From the NCBI GenBank assembly GCA_948144175.1, contig CANXME010002549.1, positions 186,001 through 250,000 on the forward strand: DNA of 64,000 nt, in the 5' to 3' direction. Of this stretch, positions 1 through 10,572 are shown piece by piece. Source of the DNA: Closterium sp. NIES-65 (taxonomy: Eukaryota; Streptophyta; Zygnematophyceae; Desmidiales; Closteriaceae). The translations under genes and the position numbers were made by a program. Below the pieces are notes generated by a model that saw only the letters and a program-made list of their open reading frames with translations, was not told the DNA's origin and made no database searches. How positions within the stretch are numbered: the stretch's first letter is position 1; every line of letters starts with the position of its first letter.

Positions 1-1123
1 CCTACGAATCACGCAAGCTACATCCACCTGAGCGAAATTACCCGATACACGACCGCGAAATGCTCGCGATCGTGCATGCATTCAAAGTGTGGCGTTGCTA
101 CTTGACCGGCGCAGGCGTGACAGTACGGACAGACCATCGATCCCTACAGTACCTTCGCGCACAGCCCCACCTCAACCCACGACAGATTCGGTGGCTCGAC
201 TTCCTCGAGTCGAATTTCCACTATACGGTCACATATAAAAAAGGAGCCTCGAATATCGCCGACGCACTGGCCCGCCCCACTGCCCAAATCCATGCGATAC
301 TACTCGCCCAGACCAGCCCGTTACTGACAGGACTATTTACCCACGGATATCAAACAGACCCATTCTTCACAGGAGGAAATTCACAGCAATTCGCAGCAGC
401 CAAGGGGGTCTATTACGTAAAAGCTGGATCCGACCACATCTGGGTACCAGGGTACACGCTACTACGGGAACTACTGTTACAGGAGGCACACGACGGAGTT
501 ACCTCGGGACATTTCGGAGTAGAAAAAAACACGGCAGCAGCTGCAGCGGTACTATTACTGGCCGGAAATGTTGACCGGCGTGCAACGACACGTGGCATCG
601 TGTCCCACTTGCCAACTCATGAAGTCAACCAGGAAGCGGCCGGCGGGACAATTACAACCAATCCCACCTCCAGAGCGTGCTTGGCAGCAGGTGACGATGG
701 ACTTCGTCACGGGGTTACCGGCCGGGGCGAGTGGGAATGACGCGATCCTGGTCGTCGTCGATCGACTAACAAAAATGGCACATTTTGCAGCATGCAGGAA
801 ATCAATCACAGCCGAGGAAACAGCCCGACTCTTCATCGCCACCGTCGTTCGACTGCACGGGATACCAGCGTCAATCATCAGCGACAGGGACACGAAGTTT
901 ACCAATAATTTCTGGCGGAAACTGTGGCAGCAGTTCGGCACGCGACTTCAATTCAGTTCATCGTATCTCCCCGAAACCGACGGACAGACAGAACGGACAA
1001 ACCAGACTATGGAGCAACTCATTCGAGCCACGTGTGACGATCCAAACACGTGGGAGCAGCAGCTGCCTCTCATCGAGTTCGCATACAACAACGCGCCATC
1101 TGCCACGACCCAACAGTACCCAT
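1..1123 (+). pseudogene. Ty3/gypsy pol, RNase H to integrase core, left part (interrupted)
   Basis: The frame is open from base 3. It shows the end of RT/RNase H (DREMLAIV, then RTDHRSLQYL, then ASNIADALARP), followed by the integrase zinc-binding H-H-C-C module (EAHDG..SGHFG..CPTCQ) and the catalytic core (MDFVTGLP with the first Asp, ISDRDTKF with the second, DGQTERTNQ with the Glu). An A7 run at 523-529 has one base too many, so the zinc module is split between two frames. The core ends at SATTQQYP. The segment that normally follows (SPF..YG..P-like) is missing, and copia-1 has inserted there. The element resumes at 8582. The 5' LTR, gag and most of RT lie outside the window. Family assignment is secure; the element is dead. 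Confidence 0.9.
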
Positions 1124-1254
1124 TGAGAATAAGTGAACGAGAATGGGATGACTATAAACGAAGTGAGTACAAATAGGAAACCCTAATTGGGTTGTACCCC
1201 CTATGGGATACCCCACTATAGCCTACACAAATAAGTAAGCTATATGTTCTTACA
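1124..1254 (-). repeat. 3' LTR of copia-1
   Basis: 131 bp, TG...CA bounded on both strands. It differs from the partner LTR at 8446-8576 by three substitutions (about 2.3 percent), including the second-to-last triplet at the right end (taca against gaca). Confidence 0.93.
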
Positions 1255-1267
1255 CACCCCCATAGGC
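1255..1267 (-). other. polypurine tract of copia-1
   Basis: On the minus strand GCCTATGGGGGTG abuts the start of the 3' LTR, the position expected for the plus-strand primer. The same sequence sits at 29932-29944 (copia-2) and 53094-53106 (copia-3). Confidence 0.8.
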
Positions 1268-1466
1268 AAAGTGGGGGAGAACAAGGGGTCACAAGACCAG
1301 TCAAGCAAAGCAAAGCAAAGCTCAGGGTGGATCACAAAGTCACCACACATTCCGAGCACACGTTCAAAGGCCACAAGGTTAGTTCACATGCAAGATCATA
1401 TATAGAGATATACAAGAGTAAAGAAAGCAAGAGCAAGAGTATATATAGGTGAAGGTACAAGCAAGG

Positions 1467-4400
1467 TCAAGAAGTGAGTAAGTGAGGCAAGAAAGGCACA
1501 AGACCCAGCTCCGTGCAACAACGCTGATGATCACAAGGCGCAAGTGCCTTGGTGAAGACATCAGCAGTGTTGGCCTCAGAGGGCACGTACGCAAGTCGCA
1601 GTGGACCACGCTGCTGTAGCTCACGAGCAAGAAAGTAGCGGAGAGCAATGTGCTTTGTCCTGTGCTCCAGTCGCTGCTCTCGACACAAGGCCAGCATGGC
1701 CTTGTTGTCTACGTACAGGACTGGAGGAGAACGAGGCGGCTCTCCAAGGTCGGTCAGCAGGTAGGTGAGCCAGCGAAGCTCCTGAGCAGCCATAGCCCCG
1801 GCGTAGATCTCAGCCTCACAACTGGAGCCGAGAACAGAAGACGAGCGAGTAGCCCGCCACGAAACAGAGCCGGAACCAAGGCCGAAGGTGTAACCCTGTG
1901 ACGACCGCTGCGTAGCCTGGTCGTCAGCCCAAGAAGCGTCCGCGTGCCCAGTGAGGACCACTGGACTGCGCCCTCCAAGCACTAGCCCCATGCCCGACGT
2001 ACTGCACAAGTAGCGCAACACCCTCTTCGCTGCAGCCATGTGCTCTGGTCGGTGTCTCCCAGGAGCAACATAGCGTGCAAGAATGCTAAGAGGGTATGCA
2101 AGGTCAGGTCGTGTGCAGGTCATCAGGTACATGAGGCAGCCAACAAGCTCTGCATACGGGCCACTCGACTCTACGGACTCATCCGAAGGCAGAGCTGAGA
2201 GCGAGTGGCGAGTAGGCAGAGGAGTGGCCTGAGGCGAGGAGTACGTGAAGCCGAAGCGCTGAAGGACCTGCTGCACCATGTGTGACTGAGTCAGGGTAAT
2301 GGTGCGGCGTGCTCTGTCCCGGGTGATCTGCAAGCCAAGGTAGCTGCGCAGTTCACCCAGGTCAGTGCACGTGTGTCTCTTCTGCAGCTCGGACTTCATG
2401 TAGGCGAGTCCAGCAGTGTCAGCTGTGGCAAAGACCAAGTCGTCGACGTACACGAGGATGTAGAACGGCGACAGAGAGGTGTCGGTGCGCAGAAACAGCG
2501 ACGGGTCGGCAGTAGAAGGAGCAAACCCAAGTGCCGCAAGCGTAGTCCTCAGTGTGTCGTGCCACTCACGTGGCGCCTGGCGGAGACCGTAGACTGGACG
2601 CCGGAGACTCCAGTGGGTACTAGGAGGAAAAGTCCCAGTGAAGCCAGGTGGGCGACGCAGCCAGATCTCTTCGTGCAGGCTGCCCTGCAAGAAAGCAGTG
2701 CTGAAGTCGAGAGAGTGCAGCTCGTAGTGACGGTGAGCAGCAACGTGCAGCAGTACCCGAAGAGTGGTCATCTTCGGGGTGGGGGAGAAGGTCTGAAAGT
2801 AGTCAACTCCCTGCCGCTGACTGAAGCCACGAGCCACGTAACGCGCCTTGAAGACAGGCGGAGAACCCGGCGGCCGCTTCACCCTGAAGATCCACATGCC
2901 ACTGACGATGTTCGCCCCAGGAGGGGGAACAGCGTCAACGTAGGTGCGTGTGGACTTCCAAGAAGCCATCTCTGCATCCATAGCTGCCTGCCACTAAGAG
3001 GAGTAGGGACCCTCTATCGCCTCCGCGTAAGAGCGCGGAGTCGGGATGTCTAGTGCATCCGGGTCTCCCTCAGGGGCGAGCAGAACAGACGCGAGATGAG
3101 GTGAAGCGGCGGCCAGACACTGGAACTCCTCCTGCCTGTCCTCAAGGACGTCCGTGCCTAGGGCACACTCACCCCCGACGGACGGAGGACAGGCAGACTC
3201 AGACTAAGCGACAAGACTAGCAGCGTAGTCTAGACGACAGCGCGCAGCAAAGTCGACAAGCTCAGTGACAAGGGCGGACGCAGCAGAAGACTCGAAGGAA
3301 GGGTCAGTGACAGCAGTAGCAAGGAGACGCGTGACAGTGGGACTGGCAGCACGAAGAGATTCCGACTCCGGGTCGACAAGAGAAGGAAGAGAGGACTCTG
3401 GAGGAGAAGGCAAAGGGGCACGCAGAGGAGCAGTGGACGGACGCAGAGACATCCGGTGCGTGCCAGGGACAGGAGGAGGACGCTGACGCGAACTGCGACC
3501 ATTAGTGCGTGCAGGACGAACAGGCGACGCAGGACGAGACGCAGGCTCACGACGCTCAGTAAGACCTCCAGTCGGACCAGCGTAGGGAGAAGGAGCAGGC
3601 AAAGGGGAGGCAGGTTGTAGCTGTGACTGGGACTGGACAAGCCGTGGACCCTCTAAGGGAGGCGGAGGAGGACCAGGAGAAGGTGTAAGACCAAGAACCT
3701 GCTGCAGGAGCGGAACGAAGTACGGTCGGGGCCGCGTGGCGACGCCAGAAACAGCAGGGACAGCACCAGAACCCCCAGCAGGAGTACCCGCTCCAGCAGC
3801 ACCTCCAACAGCACCTCCAGCAGCACCAGGAGCACTGCCAGTCAGACCGCCAGCAGTAGTCTCAGTACCAACACCCTCAGCAGCACCAGCTGCAGGAGAA
3901 CCCTCAGACCCAGCAGCTCCAGCACCCACAGCACGAGCACCTCCGGGACGCGCGGCAGCAGCACCCTCTGCAGCCGAAGAACCTCCAGCACCAGCAGCAC
4001 GCCTCCAGCGCCGGGCAAACCACTCACGCAGCTCCTGTGGGGAGAGTGGCTCTCGGCGAGACGAAGCACCTCCAGGCGGAGAACCTCCTGGCGAAGAACC
4101 TCCAGGCGCAGCACCCTCAGGCAAAGCACCTCCAGGCGGAGCACCCCCAGTCTCAGCACCCCTAGGCTTAGCACCCCAAGACTCAGCACCCCCAGGCTCA
4201 GCACCCCCAGACTCAGTACCCCCAGGCTCAGCACCCCCAGGCTCAGCACCCCCAGGCTCAGCACCCCCAAGCTCAGCACCCCCAGGCCCAGCACCCCCAG
4301 GCTCAGCACCCCCAGACTCCGCACCCCCAGGCTCAGCACCCCCAGGCTCAGCTCCCGCAGCAGCACCAGAGTCACCAGTGACCTCGACAGGCTCGACCGC

Positions 4401-7400
4401 GTCTACCTGGGACACACCTGAAGGGGCACGACCCTGAGGGGGGAGGGGGTCTACCGGGGGGGGACCTGGTACCAAGAAGAGCGGGGGCGGGGGAAGGGAA
4501 GGAGTGCGGTAGGGGAAGAGGCGGTAGTAGGGTACCGACTCGTCGAACGTGACGTCCTGGGAGGACAGAACACGCCGAGAGGTGGGGTGGTAGAACTGCC
4601 ACCTAGGGGCGTCGGGGGGAAACCCCAGGAAGACGCAAGGAGTAGCGCGAGGGGACAGCTTGTCCGCAGACAAGTCGCGGACAAACGCCCGAGATCCCCA
4701 GACCCGGAATGCCGACGCATTGCCAACCTTCCCCGTCCACAGCAGCGCTGGGGAGGTCTCCGGCCTGGAGACCCTGGGGTGGAGGTTGATCTGATGCGCC
4801 GCGTACCTGACCGCAAACGGCCACAGAAAATGGGGGGCAGCCGCATGCATCATAGACGTACGAGCGACGTCCATGACCATGCCAATGCGGCGCTCTGCAA
4901 TCCCATTTTGCTGCGGTGAGGCCGGAAGCGTGAAGGTCTGGCGGATGCCTCGCGCACGACAGAAGGCACGCAGAAGGCCAGAGGAGAACTCTCCGCCTCT
5001 GTCCGAGTGCAGACGCAACACAAGAAAGTCCGAGCCAAAGCTCTGCCTGAGCCGGAGACGAGCTGCGCGGATCCAGTCGATCAGCACCTCAGTGACATCA
5101 CCCTTGCTGCGCAAGGGGAAGACTGTGGTGTAACGCGAGTAGTCGTCAACCACCAACAGGAAGTAGCGCTCGTGACCGAGTCCACGGACGCGGGCAGGGC
5201 CCCACACGTCCATGTGAAGTGTCTGCAACGGAGCCTCTGTCGGAGGAAACTGGGAGGAGTGAGGGGCAGCACGCTGGCGCCCCTCGACACAGGGGACACA
5301 GGCAGGGCCAGGGCCCTGAGGAAGGGGAGGGAGGGACCGGGGTAGACCAGAAACAAGAAGACGGGAGGCCATGCCTCTGAGCCGAAGCAGAGAGCGGTGG
5401 CCAAGGCGGTGGTGCCAGAGGAGAGTCTCGTGAGACAGACGGCGACACGAACAGGGGGCAGACTCAGGACCAGACCTGGACGCTGCAGCAAACACCTGAC
5501 CAGTCGAAGGGACTCTACCAGACTCAGCACCGGGAGGAGAAGCAGTGGTCAGTGTGTACAGGCTCGACCCTGGCTGACGTGTAAACGTAGCCAGGTGGCG
5601 ACCTGTGCTAGCCTCTGTGCAGTGTGTCACCCGCTGACGAGCAGGGGTGAACTGGTGGACACCCACATCCTATAGGTCAGCACCACTCACCAGGTTCGTA
5701 GAGAACGAGGGGAGGTAAAGACCAGTCAGGGTGCCAGAGGGAGCCGCCGGACACGGGAGGACTGTGGAGAAGTGAGACAGGACAGGACCCCCAGAGGGGT
5801 CAGCCAGGGACACCGCAAAAGGCCGACTAAGCGGCGTGAGAGTGGTGCGGTCCCGAAAGAAGGAGCGAGACGCCCCAGAGTCAAGGGTGAAGGTGTAAGA
5901 GGCAGAAGCCGACACAGTACCTGAGAGGGCAGACTCACTAGCACCTGAGAGCACAGACGCACTGGCACCTAGAGCAGCAGCCTCACCGGCACCTGACACT
6001 GTAGTACCAATGCCCGGGTCGGGCGGGAAACACCGGTAACAGTCACCATCATCACTAACAGTCACAGCATACATGGCAGCAAGGATAGCATCAAAGTCAA
6101 GATCAAACACAGCTACACCAGCCCTAGACAGCTCTCCCCAGCGGGGGATCTCAGAGGCCTTCGGAAACTGCTGGCGCCAAGCGTCGGTCAAGCGGGCAAA
6201 GCAGCGGCGAGCGGTGTGGGTGCCCCCACACTGCTCACCCGCGCGGTCGCCGGTGCGAAGGACGTAGGCGCAGGGACCGAACGCCCCACCACGCTGACGC
6301 TGCGAGTACCACTCACGGAGCTGCTGAGGGGCGGGGACGTCGCGAGAGTGCTACTGCTGCTGGCGCTGACCACCCCCAGTTCCGCTCCTCTGGGACGAGC
6401 CACTCCGACCACCTCCACCACCGCCACCCCCGCCTCCGCCGCCACCGCCGCCACCGCCACCCTCGCCCCCGCCACTCCCACTGCCTCCTCCGCCACCACC
6501 TCCGCCGCCACCTCCGCCTCCACCGCCGCCACCAGGACCTCCACCCCCGCCTCCACCCCCACCGCCACCCCCACTCCCCCCGCCGCCCCCACCTCCTCTG
6601 CCACCGCCCCCGCTAGCTCCACCCGCTCCCTTGCCCCCCTTGCTCCTGCCAGAGCGGCGCCTACCGTTGGGGGAAGACGCCCCACCGACCGACTCTAAAC
6701 CAACTAGGTCGGCCGCAGCAGCAGAGGCGACAGAGGGTAGCAGGGGGGAAGGAGAACACCCCTCAAAGATGGGGGTGCGCGGGTCACCACGAGAGGCCCC
6801 TACAGCGACTATGCTCTTCTCGGCCGCTAGCAGGGACTTCTCAAGGAGGTCGAAAATGAGGGTGGTGGGACAGACAGAGAGAAACTGGTCCCTAACAGCA
6901 CGAAGGGACTCAGGGAGACGGGTGACTAGAAAGTAGAGGGTGATGTACATGGGAGGGGGGTTTTCAGCGAGGAAGGCAGCAGGAAGCGCAGCTCGGTAGC
7001 GAGTGTCACTAGCGCGAAGGTGGGTAAAGAGGTCAGTGACTGTGGGAAAGGCAGCAAGGTCAGGGAAGAGGTACGGTAGCATGAGGCGGCTTAGTGTAGC
7101 AGTGGAAGGGGAGGAGTAGCGCGCAACTACAGCGTCGTACAAGGCCTGAGCGGTCTTGCACTGACTAAAGTGTGCACGCTCGGAGGAAGGGAGGTGGCGA
7201 CGCACAGCAAGACGTGCAGCAGCATCGCGTGTGGCCCACTTGGAGCGAACAGTGGGGTCAGCATCAGCAGGAGGGGCAGGGACAGCGCCAGAGACAAAGT
7301 CAAAGAGAGAAACCTCATCGATCGCATCGCACAGTAAGTACAGCTGCAGGTCCTCAATCCAGACAGCAAAGTCAATGGCGCGACCCTCAGCGTCAAAAGT

Positions 7401-7421
7401 CGGGACACTGGGGGTGGCCAT
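1467..7421 (-). pseudogene. copia-1 gag-pol, four in-frame stops
   Basis: The start is taken at the ATG at 7421 (MATPSVPTFDAEG), matching copia-2 and copia-3; an upstream in-frame ATG at 7490 exists but is not conserved. Order: Gag with a glycine-run tail; TAG at 6351-6353; zinc-finger-like Cys/His segment; aspartic protease LDSGASRSFF; integrase HHRLGH..CVPC, DVWGP, HSDRGGEF and NGIAERR; repetitive GGAEP linker (4070-4370); RT with YVDDLVFA; RNase H with SCEAEIYAG. Stops lie at 6351 (CAG to TAG by comparison with copia-2), 5670 (CAG to TAG), 3204 (GAG to TAG) and 2994 (CAG to TAG). No net frameshift is present, so decay is by point mutation only. Confidence 0.93.
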
Positions 7422-8431
7422 TGTAGCAGCTGACAGTCTCACCGGGCAGGAAGAGTCGGGTAGCAGAACGACACAGCAACACGGCAGCACAGCAGCTGCG
7501 CCGGCCCAGGAGCCCCACAGGAGCAGAAGATCGGCTCCTTGGGCGGCTCGGGCGGCTCGGGCGGCTCGGGCGGCTCGGGCGGCGCGGGCGGCTCGGGCGG
7601 CTCGGGCGGCTCGGGCGGCTCGGGCGGCGCGGGCGGCTCGGGCGGCTCGGGCGGCGTGGGCGTCTCGCGGGCGGCTCGCGGGCGGCTCGCGGGCGGCTCA
7701 CAGGCGGCAGTACGGGCGGCTGGTGCGGCTCGTGGACAGCTGCACGGGCGGTTGGGGCGGCGAGCGGTCGGCTCACGGGCGGCTGCACGGGCGGCCGAGG
7801 CGGCTCACGCGCGAATGGGGCGGCTGCACGGGCTGCTGGGGCGGCTCGCAGGCTGCTCACGGGCGGCTGCACTGGCGGCCGCACGGGTAGGTGCACGGGC
7901 GGGTGCACGGGCGGCCGCACGGGTAGGTGTACGGGCAGGTGCACGGGCGGGTACACGGGCGGGTGCACGGGCGGGCACACGGGCGGCTGCACGGGCTGCT
8001 CGTCGGGCGGCGCTAGGGCGGCGCGTGGGCGGCGCGTTGGGCAGCGCGACGGGCGGCGTTAGGGCGGGCAGCGGGCAGCGCTACGGGCGGCGCGTTGGGC
8101 AGCGCGACGGGCGGCGCTAGGGCGGCTGCACGGGCAGCGAGACGGGCTGCGCTAGGGCGGCGCGTTGGGCGGCGCTAGGGCGGCGCGTCGGGCAGCGCGT
8201 CGGGCGGCGCTAGGCTGGCGCGTCGAGCGGCGCTAGGGCGGCGCTAGGGCAGCGCGTCGGGCAGCGCTGTGGGCGGCGCGTCAGGCGGCTAGCGCTAGAG
8301 CAGGCAGCGGACGGGCGCTAGGGCACTAGGGGCGGCGCTCACGTTCGAGGGCGGGCGGTGCGCTAGTGGCTAGGGCAGAAAAAAAAGACGTTTCGAGGTG
8401 GTGGGCCCTAAGCACAGGTCCCACAGGGGAA
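7422..8431 (-). repeat. GC-rich tandem-repeat leader of copia-1
   Basis: About 1 kb between the primer binding site and gag is made of ggcggctcg-type short repeats (7540-7670), then gggcggctgcac-type units (7690-8000), then ggcggcgctag/ggcgcgtcg units (8000-8330). Long ORFs here on both strands are products of the base composition. The same position in copia-2 and copia-3 holds different repeats of similar composition. Confidence 0.8.
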
Positions 8432-8445
8432 CCTGCTCGATACCA
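8432..8445 (-). other. primer binding site of copia-1 (initiator tRNA-Met type)
   Basis: The minus strand reads TGGTATCGAGCAGG directly after the 5' LTR. Plant copia elements use TGGTATCAGAGC, complementary to the 3' end of initiator tRNA-Met. This copy lacks one base relative to copia-2. Confidence 0.85.
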
Positions 8446-8576
8446 TGAGAAGAAGTGAACGAGAATGGGATGACTATGAACGAAGTGAGTACAAATAGGA
8501 AACCCTAATTGGGTTGTACCCCCTATGGGATACCCCACTATAGCCTACACAAATAAGTAAGCTATATGTTCTGACA
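8446..8576 (-). repeat. 5' LTR of copia-1
   Basis: 131 bp, same length as its partner at 1124-1254. It is followed on the right by the CCCAT target duplication (8577-8581). Confidence 0.93.
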
Positions 8577-8581
8577 CCCAT

Positions 8582-9179
8582 GACACCAAACCCCGACAAT
8601 CCCGTTCCACGCGCACAACAGTTCGCCGAGATTTTGCAAGCAGCACGGACCAGGGCAGCAGAAGCAATTAAAAAAACAAATATCATCGCTAAACGCAACG
8701 CCGATCGCCACCGCAGACCCGTCACTTATCAGCCCGACGACCTCGTTTTACTCGACACTCAGAACCTCCGCCTGCCCATCACTCCCAAACTCCGCCCTCG
8801 ATACTGTGGGCCATTTCGAATCAGTCACATGATCACACCTGTCACCGCACACCTCCTCCTTCCTGCTGACTGGTACGTCAGCCCCTCGTTCCACGTCAGC
8901 CTGCTTCGCCCTTACGTACCATCCACCAGCCAACTCCCACGACATCGACCATCCAGCATGTCACGACCACCAACCGAACCAGTCATCACCCCCGACAAAA
9001 TCTTGAGCCACAGAGTTCGCAACCCTCGAGGGGCCCGAAAAGTTGAGTTTCTGATTCGCTGGAATGATCGTACACCCACCGAGGACAACTGGGTTCCCCT
9101 GGACAGAATTGAAAACCACCCTGTCGTCACCGACTATCTACGCAGCCGAAACTTCAAAGACGTCCACGCGCTTTCGTAA
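8582..9179 (+). pseudogene. Ty3/gypsy pol, integrase C-terminus and chromodomain, right part
   Basis: This continues the element interrupted at 1123. It encodes the integrase C-terminal module (ARTRAAEAI, DRHRRPV, VLLDTQNL, PRYCGPFRI, SFHVSLLRP) and ends in a chromodomain (KVEFLIRWN, EDNWVP, then a stop after HALS). The chromodomain identifies the chromovirus branch. Joining across the CCCAT duplication does not restore the reading frame, and a short conserved piece of integrase is missing, so the gypsy copy was probably defective before copia-1 arrived. Confidence 0.9.
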
Positions 9180-9207
9180 GGAGGACCTTTTAAGAGGGGG
9201 GGGGTAG

Positions 9208-9538
9208 TGTAAGGAAATTCCCTTTTCCTTACTTCGCATCTCTGCTCAACGCGTACATCACTGTAGCACCTCAGTCAGCACCGTTACCACTCGCGACCAT
9301 CGCATCATTCATCATCCCGCCATTTTCGCACATCGCATCCCGACCTCACGGCTCGGCTGGTAACCCGCGCTCCGGGCCTACGCTTCGACACGTTCCCAAC
9401 CTCAGTCCCAGGCTCGTCGCGCGACCATTACCGTTACCACTGTAGTTTCGCTATATATTCTTCGCTCATACCTTCGCTCATTGTACTCTTGCTTCGATAG
9501 TGCAATTCTCGTTCGTTCACTCAATTGCACTCGTAACA
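9208..9538 (+). repeat. probable 3' LTR of the gypsy element
   Basis: A purine-rich tract (gagggggggggg, about 9194-9204) follows the pol stop. TGTAAGG at 9208 is the likely LTR start. A TATATATT motif lies near 9450, and CGTAACA at 9532-9538 gives a plausible end in CA. The right end is a guess because the partner LTR is outside the window. Confidence 0.55.
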
Positions 9539-10572
9539 GTACTCAATCATTCTCGATATTCATTTTACTGCGCACTCTGCTCTGCAAGTTGATTCATAAC
9601 AAGCATACTGCTTGCATGTGTTACGATTAGTGAAATGAGAAGTTGCATTGTGCATTCCTGCCTGTAGCAAGAACGGAGAACACAGAAAGGAGTACGAAGG
9701 TGAAAGGTCGAAGCGACACAAACAGTTGGAGAGCATCTGGACCGTCGGAGAAAACAACATCGGGCAGTTGTGGTAGCGAAGAAAAAGGCGGGCACGGTTT
9801 CGTAACTGTGCGCGCTGCACTTGAATAAGGGAATGTGTTGGGCTGAGTGCCCCTTAGGATCTTTGGTAGGGTTAATCTCTGGGTAGAGTGATGTAGTAGC
9901 GGAAGCGTTTTAATGAAGGGATTCTGAACCACCTTGCGCTAGTATGTGAGGGCAAAGTAAGTTGATTGAAGCAAAGAGATACAAGAATATATAAGAGTAC
10001 AAGAGATACGGTTGTAACTACTTTTACTGTTGCTGTTGCAGTTCGATACAGTGACGACTCGGGCAACTGCTCTGTAGCGAGTCAGTTGTGTGTCCTTGCT
10101 GTCGCGCTGTACTTGTCAGGTCAAAGGTCGCTGACCTTTGACTTTCGAGTAACCTCCAGCGGTTGCTTCAACCTCCGAGGGTTGACTCGCCGGTGCTTCG
10201 GTATGCTTCGCTTCGCTTGTGCCTTAGTGTTTCGACACGACAGAGGCGCTTAGGACCGATTGTTTCCAACAGAATGTACCTCTTCGAGTACATGGCTAGC
10301 TAGGACGATTGGTATTCCCTTGTGCTTATATTTATATGCTTGTATTTGCATGTGTTAATCATCTCAATCATTTTACATTCACTCTGATTTGAGGTCAAGG
10401 GCCCACCACAACCACACACTCTGCGAACCTTCCCAAGGTGATCCTGGTTACGATCTAGTTTTTCTGATCGCAGCAGCATGATACAGATCAGCTGAATGTT
10501 CTCTACTTTTACTGCACCCTCTTTCTGGGCATGCTAGCCCAGAGATGCAAACATAGCGTAATCAATCACCAA
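9539..10572. other. intergenic, no gene recognised
   Basis: Mixed-composition sequence between the gypsy LTR and the GST stop codon. Short ORFs here have no recognisable motif. A TATATAAGAG near 9988 is the only promoter-like string. The GST 3' untranslated region should fall at the right end. Confidence 0.5.

Larger units (their letters stand above)
1124..8576 (-). mobile_element. copia-1: complete Ty1/copia LTR retrotransposon, inactivated
   Basis: The element is 7453 bp, with 131-bp LTRs at both ends (3 differences between them) and a perfect 5-bp target duplication CCCAT at 1119-1123 and 8577-8581. The order on the minus strand is 5' LTR (8446-8576), primer binding site, GC-rich repeat leader, gag-pol, polypurine tract, 3' LTR (1124-1254). 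It is inserted in the integrase region of the gypsy element. Gag-pol stays in a single frame but carries four nonsense codons, so this copy cannot make an intact polyprotein. Confidence 0.95.

Noticed and set aside
7231-8120. Plus-strand ORFs of several hundred codons rich in Gly, Ala and Arg
   Set aside because: They lie opposite the copia-1 leader and gag and follow from the GC-rich repeat composition.
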